DNA from: CAIYZT01 sp031385445
GTDB taxonomy: Bacteria > Pseudomonadota > Alphaproteobacteria > Rhodobacterales > Rhodobacteraceae
DNA: 64,000 nucleotides
Reading direction: 5' to 3'
NCBI GenBank assembly: GCA_031385445.1
Contig: JANNBM010000068.1
Coordinates: 1-64,000, forward strand
Positions within the stretch are counted from its first letter, which is position 1, and each line of letters starts with the position of its first letter. This document shows, piece by piece, positions 1 to 7,730 of the stretch. Both the position numbers and the translations under genes were made by a program. The notes beneath the pieces were generated by a model that ran no database searches, was not told the origin of the DNA, and saw only the letters and a program-made list of their open reading frames with translations.

Positions 1-51
1 CTGGGCATCCGTCCGGGCGATCGGGTGCGACACCGTATCTTTCCCAGCTAG
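1..51 (+). CDS. 3' end of an upstream gene (partial)
   Basis: An open frame from the first base encodes 16 residues (LGIRPGDRVRHRIFPS) and stops with TAG at 49-51. It lies on the same strand as the tRNA and selO that follow. The fragment is too short to assign to a family, and it could be a chance frame. Confidence 0.3.
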   Translation: MGIRPGDRVRHRIFPS

Positions 52-96
52 CGCGATTGCCGTGCGCGCTTTCGCGTGGCATTAGCGCGGCCCAGT

Positions 97-173
97 CGGG
101 GTATAGCTCAGCCTGGTAGAGCGCCAGCTTTGGGAGCTGGATGTCGAGAGTTCGAATCCCTCTGCCCCGACCA
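97..173 (+). tRNA. tRNA-Pro (anticodon TGG)
   Basis: A 77-nt cloverleaf. The 7-bp acceptor stem pairs CGGGGTA with TGCCCCG (one G-T pair). The D-arm contains AGCTCAGCCTGGTAGAGC. The anticodon stem is CCAGC/GCTGG with loop TTTGGGA, giving anticodon TGG, and the T-arm holds GTTCGAATC. The 3' CCA is encoded at 171-173. It reads CCA/CCG-type proline codons. Confidence 0.95.
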
Positions 174-240
174 CTTTTCCCACCACACATTTGCAATTTC
201 CCCGCCAGGGCCCCATCTTTGAACCCAGCCGGGGGACGCG

Positions 241-1677
241 ATGACATTTCAATTTGATCACAGCTGGAAGCGCGATCTGCCGGGGCTTTATCTGGACCAA
301 ACGCCGGATATCGCCCCGGATCCATCGCTTGTGGTGCTGAACCGAACGCTTGCGGCAAAGCTGGGGCTGGATGCGGGCGATCTGGCGCGGCATGGGGCGG
401 ATTGGTTTTCGGGCGCGGGCTTGCCGCCGGGCGCGGAGCCGATTGCGCTGGCCTATGCCGGGCATCAGTTTGGCGGCTTCTCGCCGGTTCTGGGCGACGG
501 TCGGGCGCATCTGCTGGGCGAGTTCATCGCACATGGCCAGCGCTTTGATCTGCAGCTGAAAGGATCGGGCCGCACGCCGTTTTCGCGCGGCGGCGATGGA
601 AAGGCCGCCTTGGGGCCGATGCTGCGCGAATATCTGGTGTCGCAGTTTATGGCGGCAGCGGGCGTTCCGACCACGCGCTGCCTTGGCGTTGCGCGCACCG
701 GCGCGCAGATTTTCCGCGAAACCGGCCGTTTGCCGGGGGCGGTGGTGGCGCGGGTTGCCAGCAGCCATATCCGGGTGGGATCGTTTCAGTTTCTGGCAGC
801 GCGCGGCGATTTTGACGGGCTGCGCCGGCTTTTGGACTATACCATCGCCCGCCACGACCCCGATCTTGCCCCCGGCGACGCGCTGGGGCTATTTGACCGC
901 GTGGCAGCGCGGCAGGCGCGGCTGATTGCGGGGTGGATGGGCCTTGGGTTCATTCACGGCGTGATGAACACCGACAATATGGCGCTGTCGGGCGAGACGA
1001 TCGACTATGGACCCTGCGCGTTTATGGAAGCCTATGCTCCGGGGACGGTGTTTTCGTCGATCGACCGGCAGGGGCGCTATGCCTATGCCAATCAGCCGCT
1101 GATTCTGGGGTGGAATCTGGCGCGGCTGCTGGAGGCGCTGATCAGCTTTTTGGACCCCGACCCGGACCGTGCGGTTGATATTGCCAATGCGCGGCTGGAC
1201 GGGATTGCCGGGCTTTATCAGCAGGCATGGCTGGCCGTGATGCGCGCAAAGCTGGGGCTTTTGGGCGAAGCGCCGGGCGATCTGGGGCTGGCAAACGGGC
1301 TTTTGGCGGCGATGGAGGGGCAGGGGGCGGATTGGACGCTGACCTTCCGGCGGCTGGCGCTGGCGGTAGAGACGGATAGTGCGGCGCTTGGCGGGCTGTT
1401 TGCCGATCCGGCGCGGCTGGGGCATTGGCTTTTGCAATGGCGGGCGCGGATTGGCGGCGATGCGGCGGGCACTGCGGCGCGGCTGCTTGCGGCCAATCCG
1501 GCGGTTATTCCGCGCAACCATCAGGTTGAAGCGGCGCTTGACGCGGCCACTGCGGGCGATATGGCCCCGTTTGAGACGCTTCTGGCGGCCATCGAGCGGC
1601 CGTTTGAGGCGAACGAAGCCTTCATGCTGCCTGCGCCGGGCCATTTGGCGCCCTATGTGACCTTTTGTGGCACGTGA
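241..1677 (+). CDS. selO: Protein adenylyltransferase SelO (YdiU family)
   Basis: A 478-aa SelO/YdiU pseudokinase-fold enzyme. Members transfer AMP from ATP to Ser/Thr/Tyr of target proteins and are linked to redox stress. Family landmarks are the N-terminal WKRDLPGLY segment, YAGHQFGGFSPVLGDGRA (about residues 73-90) and LKGSGRTPFSRGGDGKA (about 108-124), with HGVMNTDNMA as the metal-binding Asn/Asp region (about 239-248). It ends in C-G-T. This puts Cys at the antepenultimate position, where eukaryotic homologues carry selenocysteine. It stands alone, 67 nt after the tRNA. Confidence 0.93.
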   Translation: MTFQFDHSWKRDLPGLYLDQTPDIAPDPSLVVLNRTLAAKLGLDAGDLARHGADWFSGAGLPPGAEPIALAYAGHQFGGFSPVLGDGRAHLLGEFIAHGQRFDLQLKGSGRTPFSRGGDGKAALGPMLREYLVSQFMAAAGVPTTRCLGVARTGAQIFRETGRLPGAVVARVASSHIRVGSFQFLAARGDFDGLRRLLDYTIARHDPDLAPGDALGLFDRVAARQARLIAGWMGLGFIHGVMNTDNMALSGETIDYGPCAFMEAYAPGTVFSSIDRQGRYAYANQPLILGWNLARLLEALISFLDPDPDRAVDIANARLDGIAGLYQQAWLAVMRAKLGLLGEAPGDLGLANGLLAAMEGQGADWTLTFRRLALAVETDSAALGGLFADPARLGHWLLQWRARIGGDAAGTAARLLAANPAVIPRNHQVEAALDAATAGDMAPFETLLAAIERPFEANEAFMLPAPGHLAPYVTFCGT

Positions 1678-1693
1678 GTCCGCGCTTGGGGCG

Positions 1694-1722
1694 TTGACGG
1701 CGCGGGCCATTGGCTCTTTACT
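1694..1722 (+). promoter_or_regulatory. Candidate promoter, possibly giving a leaderless mRNA
   Basis: TTGACG at 1694-1699, a 17-nt spacer, then TTTACT at 1717-1722. The expected start of transcription, 6-7 nt downstream, falls at or next to the ATG at 1729. There is no Shine-Dalgarno sequence before that ATG. Confidence 0.4.
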
Positions 1723-1728
1723 CGCGCC

Positions 1729-2289
1729 ATGACCCTGCGTTCCGATATCCATGACCGTCTCGCCACCTCGCTGCGCGAAGCCCGCAAGGCGCGCGGCCTG
1801 TCTTTGGACGGGGTTGCGAAGCTTTCGGGGGTTTCGCGGTCCATGGTCAGCCAGATTGAGCGCGGCGAAAGCTCGCCCACGGTGGCGACGCTTTGGAATC
1901 TGACCCAAGCCTTGCAGGTTGATTTTGCAGGGTTACTTGAGGCCAAGCCAGCGCCCGGGATCGTGGTGGTGCGCGCGGCGGCGGCGCCGGTGATCCATGG
2001 GCGCGGCACCGGCGTGCAGATTCGCATCCTGTCGCCAGCCGAGGCGGTGGGCGAGCATGAGGTCTATGATCTGGTGTTTCAAGAGGGCGGCTCTTTGGAA
2101 AGCGAGGCGCATTCAAACGGCTGCCAAGAGAATCTGACGGTGATCGAGGGCGCGTTGTTGGTGCGCTCGGGCGATGAGGACCAGCTTTTAGGGCCGGGCG
2201 ACACAGCGCGGTATCCGGCGGACCGTCCGCACGCAATTGTCGCGGCAAACGGCGCAGCGCGGGCATTGCTGATCGTGCAGGACAGCTAG
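1729..2289 (+). CDS. XRE-family transcriptional regulator with cupin domain
   Basis: A 186-aa regulator. Residues about 10-65 form a helix-turn-helix of the Cro/CI type (LSLDGVAKLSGVSRSMVSQIERG). Residues about 105-180 form a cupin barrel (GCQENLTVIEGALLVRSGDE, then a GDTARYPADRPHAI segment). Proteins of this architecture sense small ligands, often amino acids, polyamines or their products. It sits 82 nt upstream of kbl-tdh on the same strand, so control of threonine catabolism is possible but only inferred. Confidence 0.88.
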   Translation: MTLRSDIHDRLATSLREARKARGLSLDGVAKLSGVSRSMVSQIERGESSPTVATLWNLTQALQVDFAGLLEAKPAPGIVVVRAAAAPVIHGRGTGVQIRILSPAEAVGEHEVYDLVFQEGGSLESEAHSNGCQENLTVIEGALLVRSGDEDQLLGPGDTARYPADRPHAIVAANGAARALLIVQDS

Positions 2290-2317
2290 AACGCGGCCGA
2301 CCTGGGCCAACGGCTTG

Positions 2318-2346
2318 TTGACTTTTCCCGCCTTGCGGATCAATAT
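2318..2346 (+). promoter_or_regulatory. Candidate promoter for kbl-tdh
   Basis: TTGACT at 2318-2323, a 17-nt spacer and a weak CAATAT -10 at 2341-2346. A clear GGAGG Shine-Dalgarno lies about 10 nt before the kbl ATG. The -10 match is poor, so the assignment is tentative. Confidence 0.35.
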
Positions 2347-2371
2347 CCGTTAAAGTGGAGGATTTTCCGTC

Positions 2372-3562
2372 ATGACAGATCAAGCCTTTTTGACCGCGAT
2401 CACCGAGACCCTGAAGGGCATCGAGGCCGAGGGTTTGTTCAAGCGTGAGCGGCAGATCACCTCGGCCCAAGGGGCGCATGTGGTGGTCGGTGGGCGCAAG
2501 ATGCTGAACCTGTGCGCCAATAATTATCTTGGGCTGGCAGATGATCCGCGTCTGATCGCGGCGGCGAAGGCGGCGATGGACGGGCACGGGTTTGGCATGG
2601 CCTCGGTCCGGTTTATCTGCGGCACGCAGGATTTGCACCGGGCGCTGGAAACGCGGCTGGCGACGTTTTTGGGGATGCAGGATGCGATCCTGTTCGCGGC
2701 CTGTTTTGACGCCAACGGCGGGCTGTTCGAGCCGCTGCTGGGCGAGGAAGATGCGATTGTCTCGGATAGTTTGAACCACGCCTCGATCATTGACGGGATA
2801 CGGCTGTGCAAAGCGCGAAGGTTTCGATTTAAAAACAACGATATGGCCGATCTTGAGGCGCAGTTGCAGGTGGCGCGGGCGGGCGGCGCGCGGCATGTGA
2901 TGATCGCGGCGGACGGGGTGTTTTCGATGGACGGCACCTTGGCGAACCTGCCGGAATTGACCCGTCTGGCCGCAAAATACGGCGCGGTGACGATGGTGGA
3001 TGATTGCCATGCGACGGGGTTCATGGGGCCGGGCGGGCGCGGAACGGCGGCGCATCATGGGGTGAAGGTGGACATTCTGACCGGCACGTTGGGCAAGGCG
3101 CTTGGCGGCGCTTTGGGCGGTTATATCGCGGGGCCGCAGCCGGTGATCGACCTTTTGCGCCAACGCGCGCGGCCTTATCTGTTTTCCAATGCCTTGCCAC
3201 CCGCGATCATCGGCGCGGCTTTGGCGGCGTTGGACATTGCCGAGGGAGCGGACGATCTGCGTGCGCAACTCTTTGAAAACGCAGCGCATTGGCGGGCCGG
3301 TTTAACTGCCGCCGGCTTCCGGCTTTTGCCCGGAGAGCATCCGATTATCCCCGTCATGGTGGGCGAGGCGCCCTTGGCGCAGGCCTTTGCGGCGGCGCTG
3401 GATGCGCGCGGCGTGATGGTTTCGGCGTTCTTCTTTCCGGTGGTGCCGAGGGGGCAGGCGCGAATCAGAACTCAGATGAATGCGGCGCTGACGCGGGGTG
3501 ATCTGGATTTTGCTCTGACCGCCTTTGACGAGGCGGGACGCGAGACAGGGGTGCTGACATGA
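2372..3562 (+). CDS. kbl: Glycine C-acetyltransferase (2-amino-3-ketobutyrate CoA ligase)
   Basis: A 396-aa PLP enzyme of the alpha-oxoamine synthase family. It cleaves 2-amino-3-ketobutyrate with CoA into glycine and acetyl-CoA, the second step of threonine breakdown. The substrate-binding SVRFICGTQDLHR (about 78-90), VDDCHATGF with the PLP-contacting Asp and His (about 209-217), and the Schiff-base lysine K242 in TGTLGKALGGA are all present. Length matches the E. coli enzyme. The stop overlaps the tdh start (ATGA), so the two are translationally coupled. Confidence 0.96.
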   Translation: MTDQAFLTAITETLKGIEAEGLFKRERQITSAQGAHVVVGGRKMLNLCANNYLGLADDPRLIAAAKAAMDGHGFGMASVRFICGTQDLHRALETRLATFLGMQDAILFAACFDANGGLFEPLLGEEDAIVSDSLNHASIIDGIRLCKARRFRFKNNDMADLEAQLQVARAGGARHVMIAADGVFSMDGTLANLPELTRLAAKYGAVTMVDDCHATGFMGPGGRGTAAHHGVKVDILTGTLGKALGGALGGYIAGPQPVIDLLRQRARPYLFSNALPPAIIGAALAALDIAEGADDLRAQLFENAAHWRAGLTAAGFRLLPGEHPIIPVMVGEAPLAQAFAAALDARGVMVSAFFFPVVPRGQARIRTQMNAALTRGDLDFALTAFDEAGRETGVLT

Positions 3563-4584
3563 AAGCCTTGGTGAAAGACAAGCCGGAGGTCGGACTGTGG
3601 ATGCAAGACCGCGCCGTGCCGGAGATCGGGCCGGACGATGTTTTGATCAAGGTGCAAAAAACCGGCATTTGCGGCACCGATATTCACATCTGGAACTGGG
3701 ATGAATGGGCGGCAAAAACGGTGCCGGTGGGGCTGATCACCGGACACGAATTTGCCGGGACCATCGTGGCCATGGGCGCGCTGGTGGAAGGGCTGCAGAT
3801 CGGGCAGCGCTGTTCGGGCGAGGGTCATCTGATTGGCAAATTGTCACGGCAAAGCCGGGCGGGCAAGTTTCATCTGGACCCAGAAACGCGCGGGATCGGG
3901 GTGAACGAGCCGGGGGCTTTTGCGGAGTATCTGCGGCTTCCGGCGTTTAATGTGGTGCCTTTGCCGGATGTGATCGACGATGAGATCGGGGCGATTTTGG
4001 ACCCGCTTGGCAATGCGGTGCATACGGCGCTCAGCTTTGATCTGGTGGGCGAGGATGTTTTGATCACCGGGGCGGGGCCGATCGGGATCATGGCGGCGGC
4101 GGTCGCGCGGCATGTGGGGGCGCGGCACGTGGTGATCACGGATGTGAACCAGACGCGGCTGGATCTGGCCGCCGAGGTGGCGGATGTAACGCCGGTGAAT
4201 GTGACGCGCGAGGATTTGCGGGACGTGCAGGCCCGGCTGAAGATCGTGCAGGGCTTTGATGTGGGCATGGAAATGTCGGGCAATCAGCAGGCGTTGGACC
4301 AGATGATCGGCGCTTTGGTGATGGGGGGGCGGATCGCGATGCTGGGCATTCCGCCGGGAAAATCGCCGGTCGACTGGAGCCGGATCGTGTTCAAGGCGAT
4401 CACGATCAAGGGGGTCTACGGGCGCGAGATTTTCGAGACCTGGTACAAGATGATCGCGATGCTGGAAAACGGGCTGGAGGTGCGAAAGGTGATCACCCAC
4501 CGCTTCAAGGTGGCCGATTTCGAGGCGGGGTTTGAGGTGATGCGGTCGGGGGCTTCGGGCAAGGTGGTCTTGGATTGGGGCTAA
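3559..4584 (+). CDS. tdh: L-threonine 3-dehydrogenase
   Basis: A 341-aa medium-chain Zn alcohol dehydrogenase. It oxidises L-threonine to 2-amino-3-ketobutyrate with NAD, feeding Kbl. Catalytic-zinc residues C38, H63 and E64 are present, and the Rossmann GAGPIGIMAAAVA lies near 175-187. Numbering runs in register with the E. coli enzyme. The four structural-zinc cysteines (93, 96, 99, 107) are Gly, Ser, Ser and Asp here, so the structural zinc site is lost. The start overlaps the kbl stop by 4 nt. Confidence 0.95.
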   Translation: MKALVKDKPEVGLWMQDRAVPEIGPDDVLIKVQKTGICGTDIHIWNWDEWAAKTVPVGLITGHEFAGTIVAMGALVEGLQIGQRCSGEGHLIGKLSRQSRAGKFHLDPETRGIGVNEPGAFAEYLRLPAFNVVPLPDVIDDEIGAILDPLGNAVHTALSFDLVGEDVLITGAGPIGIMAAAVARHVGARHVVITDVNQTRLDLAAEVADVTPVNVTREDLRDVQARLKIVQGFDVGMEMSGNQQALDQMIGALVMGGRIAMLGIPPGKSPVDWSRIVFKAITIKGVYGREIFETWYKMIAMLENGLEVRKVITHRFKVADFEAGFEVMRSGASGKVVLDWG

Positions 4585-4589
4585 GGGGC

Positions 4590-4609
4590 GGTGCGTGACA
4601 TCACGCACC
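4590..4609. repeat. Short intergenic palindrome between convergent genes
   Basis: GGTGCGTG and CACGCACC flank a 4-nt ACAT, giving a strong hairpin just after the tdh stop and before the convergent gluQ. It has no clear T-tract. I recognise this type of GTGCGTG..CACGCACC element as common between genes in Rhodobacterales. It may help to end tdh transcription. Confidence 0.55.
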
Positions 4610-4695
4610 CTACCCTTGATCTTCAGAGATGGACGCTTTTCAAATCCTAATCAAATCAAGGGTATAAGGCTTTTCGGTACCTGCATTTCTACCTG

Positions 4696-5517
4696 CTAAA
4701 GCCCGATAAGGCGCCGAATGTCGGCGGGTGTCGCCCCTTCGGCGCGGTATTTTGCCAAGGCGCGGGCATCGTCGCGTTTGGCGAGGCGCTTGGCGTTTTC
4801 ATCGCGGATCAGGCGGTGGTGATGATAAGCGGGGGTGGGCAGGCCCAGCAACTTTTGCAGTACCATTTGCACGGCGGTCGCATCAAACAGATCTTCGCCG
4901 CGCGTGACCTCGGTGACGCCTTGGGCGGCATCATCGATCACAACGGCGAGGTGATACGACGTGCCGATGTCGCGGCGGGCGAGGACGATATCGCCGGTTT
5001 CAGCGATCATTTGGGCGGCAGTGAAGGTGTGGGCGCCGGGGCGCGTGCCGGTATCGGTAAAGGTCAGGGGGCCAGCGAGGGCCACGGCTTTGGCCATATT
5101 CAGCCGCGCCGCGCCGCCCCGGTGGCCCTTGCCTCGGCAAGTTCCGGGGTAGAGTGGGCCATCGGATCCGATCGTCGGCGCGCCTTCCTGCGGAGCCGAA
5201 AGCGCGGCCCTGATATCGGCGCGGCTGCAGGTGCAGTGGTAGATCAGATCAAGGCTGTACAGATGTGCAAGAGCTGCGTCATAGGCGACTGCCCGCTCTG
5301 ACTGGCGCATGACCGGGCGATCCCAGATAAGGCCAAGCCATTGAAGGTCGTCGTAAATTTCAGCCTCATGGTCGGGACGGCAGCGCGCGGTGTCGATATC
5401 TTCGATCCGTAGCAAGAACCGATCCCCGCGCGCGGCAGCGATCATGGCGGCAAAGGCGTGACCCAGATGCAGGGGCCCGGTGGGCGAGGGCGCAAAGCGG
5501 GTTACGCGCCCAGCCAT
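4696..5517 (-). CDS. gluQ: Glutamyl-Q tRNA(Asp) synthetase
   Basis: A 273-aa paralogue of the GluRS catalytic core that lacks the anticodon-binding domain. It attaches glutamate to queuosine at position 34 of tRNA-Asp. The HIGH-type motif is APSPTGPLHLGHA (about residues 9-21). The zinc site is C-T-C with a downstream YPGTC (about 94-126). The KMSKS-like motif is KRLAKRD. The coding start overlaps the 3' end of trmFO by 16 nt, so both tRNA-modifying genes are probably co-transcribed. Confidence 0.93.
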   Translation of the reverse strand: MAGRVTRFAPSPTGPLHLGHAFAAMIAAARGDRFLLRIEDIDTARCRPDHEAEIYDDLQWLGLIWDRPVMRQSERAVAYDAALAHLYSLDLIYHCTCSRADIRAALSAPQEGAPTIGSDGPLYPGTCRGKGHRGGAARLNMAKAVALAGPLTFTDTGTRPGAHTFTAAQMIAETGDIVLARRDIGTSYHLAVVIDDAAQGVTEVTRGEDLFDATAVQMVLQKLLGLPTPAYHHHRLIRDENAKRLAKRDDARALAKYRAEGATPADIRRLIGL

Positions 5518-6833
5518 GCGCCAAACGCCGCCTTCGCGCGGTCGGTATAGGCCTTGTAGCGGTCTTTGCGGCCCCGGCGTCCGCCTTTGGCGTCAATCGG
5601 GGGGAACAGCCCGAAATTGACGTTCATCGGCTGAAAAGTTTTCGCCTCGGCGCCGCCGGTGATGTGATGGATCAGCGCGCCCATCGCGGTGCCTTGCGGC
5701 GGAGGCGGCAGATTGCGGCCAAGGAGTTCGGCGGCGGCCATGCGCCCCGCAAGCAGGCCCATGGCGGCGGATTCGACATAACCCTCAACGCCGGTGATCT
5801 GGCCGGCAAAGCGGATATTGGGCCGCGATTTCAGGCGCATCTGATCATCCAGCAGCGTGGGCGAGTTGATGAATGTGTTGCGGTGGATGCCGCCAAGGCG
5901 GGCAAAGCTGGCATTTTCCATGCCCGGAATCATCTTGAAAACAGAGGTTTGCGCGCCATACTTCATCTTGGTCTGAAAGCCGACGATGTTGTAAAGCGTG
6001 CCCAGTTTATTGTCGCGTCGCAGTTGCACGACGGCATAGGGCTTGCGGTCCGAATGCGGGTTGGTCAGGCCGACCGGCTTCATCGGGCCAAAGCGCGGGG
6101 TCTGGTGGCCGCGTTCGGCCATCACCTCGATCGGCAGGCAGCCGTCGAAATAAGCGGCGGTTTCGCCATCGTGAAATTCGGTCTTTTCGGCGGCGAGCAT
6201 GGCCTCGATGAAAGCGTCATACTGATCGCGGTCCATCGGGCAATTCAGATAGGCGGTCTGTTCTTCGATGGTTTCGCCCTTGTCATACCGCGACTGCATC
6301 CAAGCCACGGACATATCGATGCTGTCGGCATAAACGATGGGGGCGATGGCATCGAAAAACGCCAAAGCGTCGGCGCCAGTATGGGCGCGGATCGATTGGG
6401 CGAGGGTGCCCGAGGTCAGCGGGCCGGTGGCGATGATCCAAGTGCCAGTTGATGGAAGGTCGGTAACCTCTTCATAATCAACGATGATCAACGGATGTGC
6501 CAGCAGCTTTTGAGTGACGGCTGCCGCGAAGGGATCACGATCAACGGCGAGCGCGCCGCCTGCAGGCAAGCGGTGGCGCATCGCCATGTCCATGATCAAA
6601 CCGCCCGCTGCGCGCATTTCCCAATGCAAAAGGCCAACGGCGTTTTGCTCATCATCATCCGAGCGGAAGGAATTGGAGCAGACCATTTCTGCGAAATGCC
6701 CGGTGCGGTGGGCAAAGGTGCCGACCTTGGGGCGCATTTCGTGAAGGGTCACGGGCACGCCCGCCTGTGCGGCCTGCCAGGCGGCTTCGGATCCGGCCAT
6801 GCCGCCGCCAATGATGTGAAGTGTGTCGGTCAT
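5502..6833 (-). CDS. trmFO: tRNA (uracil-5-)-methyltransferase TrmFO, folate-dependent
   Basis: A 443-aa flavoprotein that makes 5-methyluridine at position 54 of tRNA, using methylene-tetrahydrofolate and FADH2. The N-terminal FAD dinucleotide motif IIGGGMAGSEAAW is evident, as are the family segments CSNSFRSDD and GQITGVEGYVESAAMGLLAG near the C-terminus. The start chosen is MTDTLHIIGG at 6833; an ATG 9 nt earlier (6842) is possible. There is no clear Shine-Dalgarno for either. It is followed by gluQ with overlap. Confidence 0.94.
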   Translation of the reverse strand: MTDTLHIIGGGMAGSEAAWQAAQAGVPVTLHEMRPKVGTFAHRTGHFAEMVCSNSFRSDDDEQNAVGLLHWEMRAAGGLIMDMAMRHRLPAGGALAVDRDPFAAAVTQKLLAHPLIIVDYEEVTDLPSTGTWIIATGPLTSGTLAQSIRAHTGADALAFFDAIAPIVYADSIDMSVAWMQSRYDKGETIEEQTAYLNCPMDRDQYDAFIEAMLAAEKTEFHDGETAAYFDGCLPIEVMAERGHQTPRFGPMKPVGLTNPHSDRKPYAVVQLRRDNKLGTLYNIVGFQTKMKYGAQTSVFKMIPGMENASFARLGGIHRNTFINSPTLLDDQMRLKSRPNIRFAGQITGVEGYVESAAMGLLAGRMAAAELLGRNLPPPPQGTAMGALIHHITGGAEAKTFQPMNVNFGLFPPIDAKGGRRGRKDRYKAYTDRAKAAFGAWLGA

Positions 6834-6856
6834 AGCAGGCATCTAGCGCCGCAATG

Positions 6857-6884
6857 CAAAAGGGGCAAGCCGCGCTTGCCCCTT
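6857..6884 (-). terminator. Rho-independent terminator after the DoxX gene
   Basis: An 11-bp perfect stem AAGGGGCAAGC/GCTTGCCCCTT (6860-6884) with a CGC loop. On the minus strand it is followed by TTTTGCATT. It lies 21 nt beyond the DoxX stop and just before trmFO, so it separates the two units. Confidence 0.75.
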
Positions 6885-6905
6885 CGCCGCTTTTGGAAGG
6901 GCAGA

Positions 6906-7280
6906 TTACTTGTCGAGGGCGACAGCGCCCGCGCCGTGGGCGAAAATCATCAGGAAACCGCCAGCGATGGCGAAATTTTTAAGGAACATCGTCATCTGGA
7001 TCTGATCGGCGAAATTGTTGTGAAAGACCGCCGCGGTGAATACGCAGAAACCGGCGCCGGCAAGTGCCGCGAGGCGGGTTTTGAAGCCGACGAGAATGGC
7101 CAGACCCAGGCCAATTTCGAAGATGATCGCGGGCCAGGCCAGAAAGCCCGGCAGACCGACGGATTGAATATAGCCAGCGATGCCAGCGGGATCCGCCAGT
7201 TTGCCGAGGCCAGCCATCAAGAAAAGGCCACCGATGAGGATGCGCGCAATGAGCGGCGCAAATTTAGAAAGTTGGTCCAT
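6906..7280 (-). CDS. DoxX family membrane protein
   Basis: A 124-aa protein with four hydrophobic helices and the DoxX signature IARILIGGLFLMAGLGKLADPAG near the N-terminus. Family members are small inner-membrane proteins, some linked to quinone or sulfur redox and oxidative stress. The substrate is not predictable here. AGGGAAG precedes the ATG by 6 nt. It is single-gene and ends in a good terminator. Confidence 0.85.
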   Translation of the reverse strand: MDQLSKFAPLIARILIGGLFLMAGLGKLADPAGIAGYIQSVGLPGFLAWPAIIFEIGLGLAILVGFKTRLAALAGAGFCVFTAAVFHNNFADQIQMTMFLKNFAIAGGFLMIFAHGAGAVALDK

Positions 7281-7400
7281 GATATCTTCCCTCTACCCAA
7301 AACCCGTCGTTGCGGGCTGGGACATGTTAGCGAAGGCAGGGCCCACAGGGAATGCAAAAATGCGCAGGGCGGGCCTGCAATTTCGCACAGATTGGAGGCG

Positions 7401-7730
7401 TCAGACGGGGCGGAACAGGCGTGCAAGGTGGTGGGTGTGCAGAGCTTCGGGGCTTGAGGCGTCGAAACCAAGGCTTGCAGCCTTTTGGAAAAAGCCGGGC
7501 GCGGGCAGGGAGGAGCCGCGCGCGGTGACAAGGGCGGCACGCAGGGGGCGGTTTGCGGCGGCGTCAATGTCCATCAGCGTTTCGAGGGCGGCGGTGAGTT
7601 TGGCGATGGAGCCGGGGCCGGGGATGGCAAGGTCAGCGGCGAGCGCGCCATAAGTGCTGGTGTGGCCCTCGGCGGCGAGCGCGGCGAGGCGGGCGCTGAG
7701 GCGGGGCACGAGCCCCGCCGCATCGTTCAT
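7401..7730 (-). CDS. Hypothetical protein, translationally coupled to gyrA
   Basis: A 109-aa protein that I do not recognise. It is Ala- and Leu-rich with no signal peptide or membrane span. The segment STYGALAADLAIPGPGS resembles a small winged-helix turn (TYG..A..L..P), but that is only a resemblance. Its ATG overlaps the gyrA stop, so it is read from the gyrA message. No function is assigned. Confidence 0.7.
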   Translation of the reverse strand: MNDAAGLVPRLSARLAALAAEGHTSTYGALAADLAIPGPGSIAKLTAALETLMDIDAAANRPLRAALVTARGSSLPAPGFFQKAASLGFDASSPEALHTHHLARLFRPV

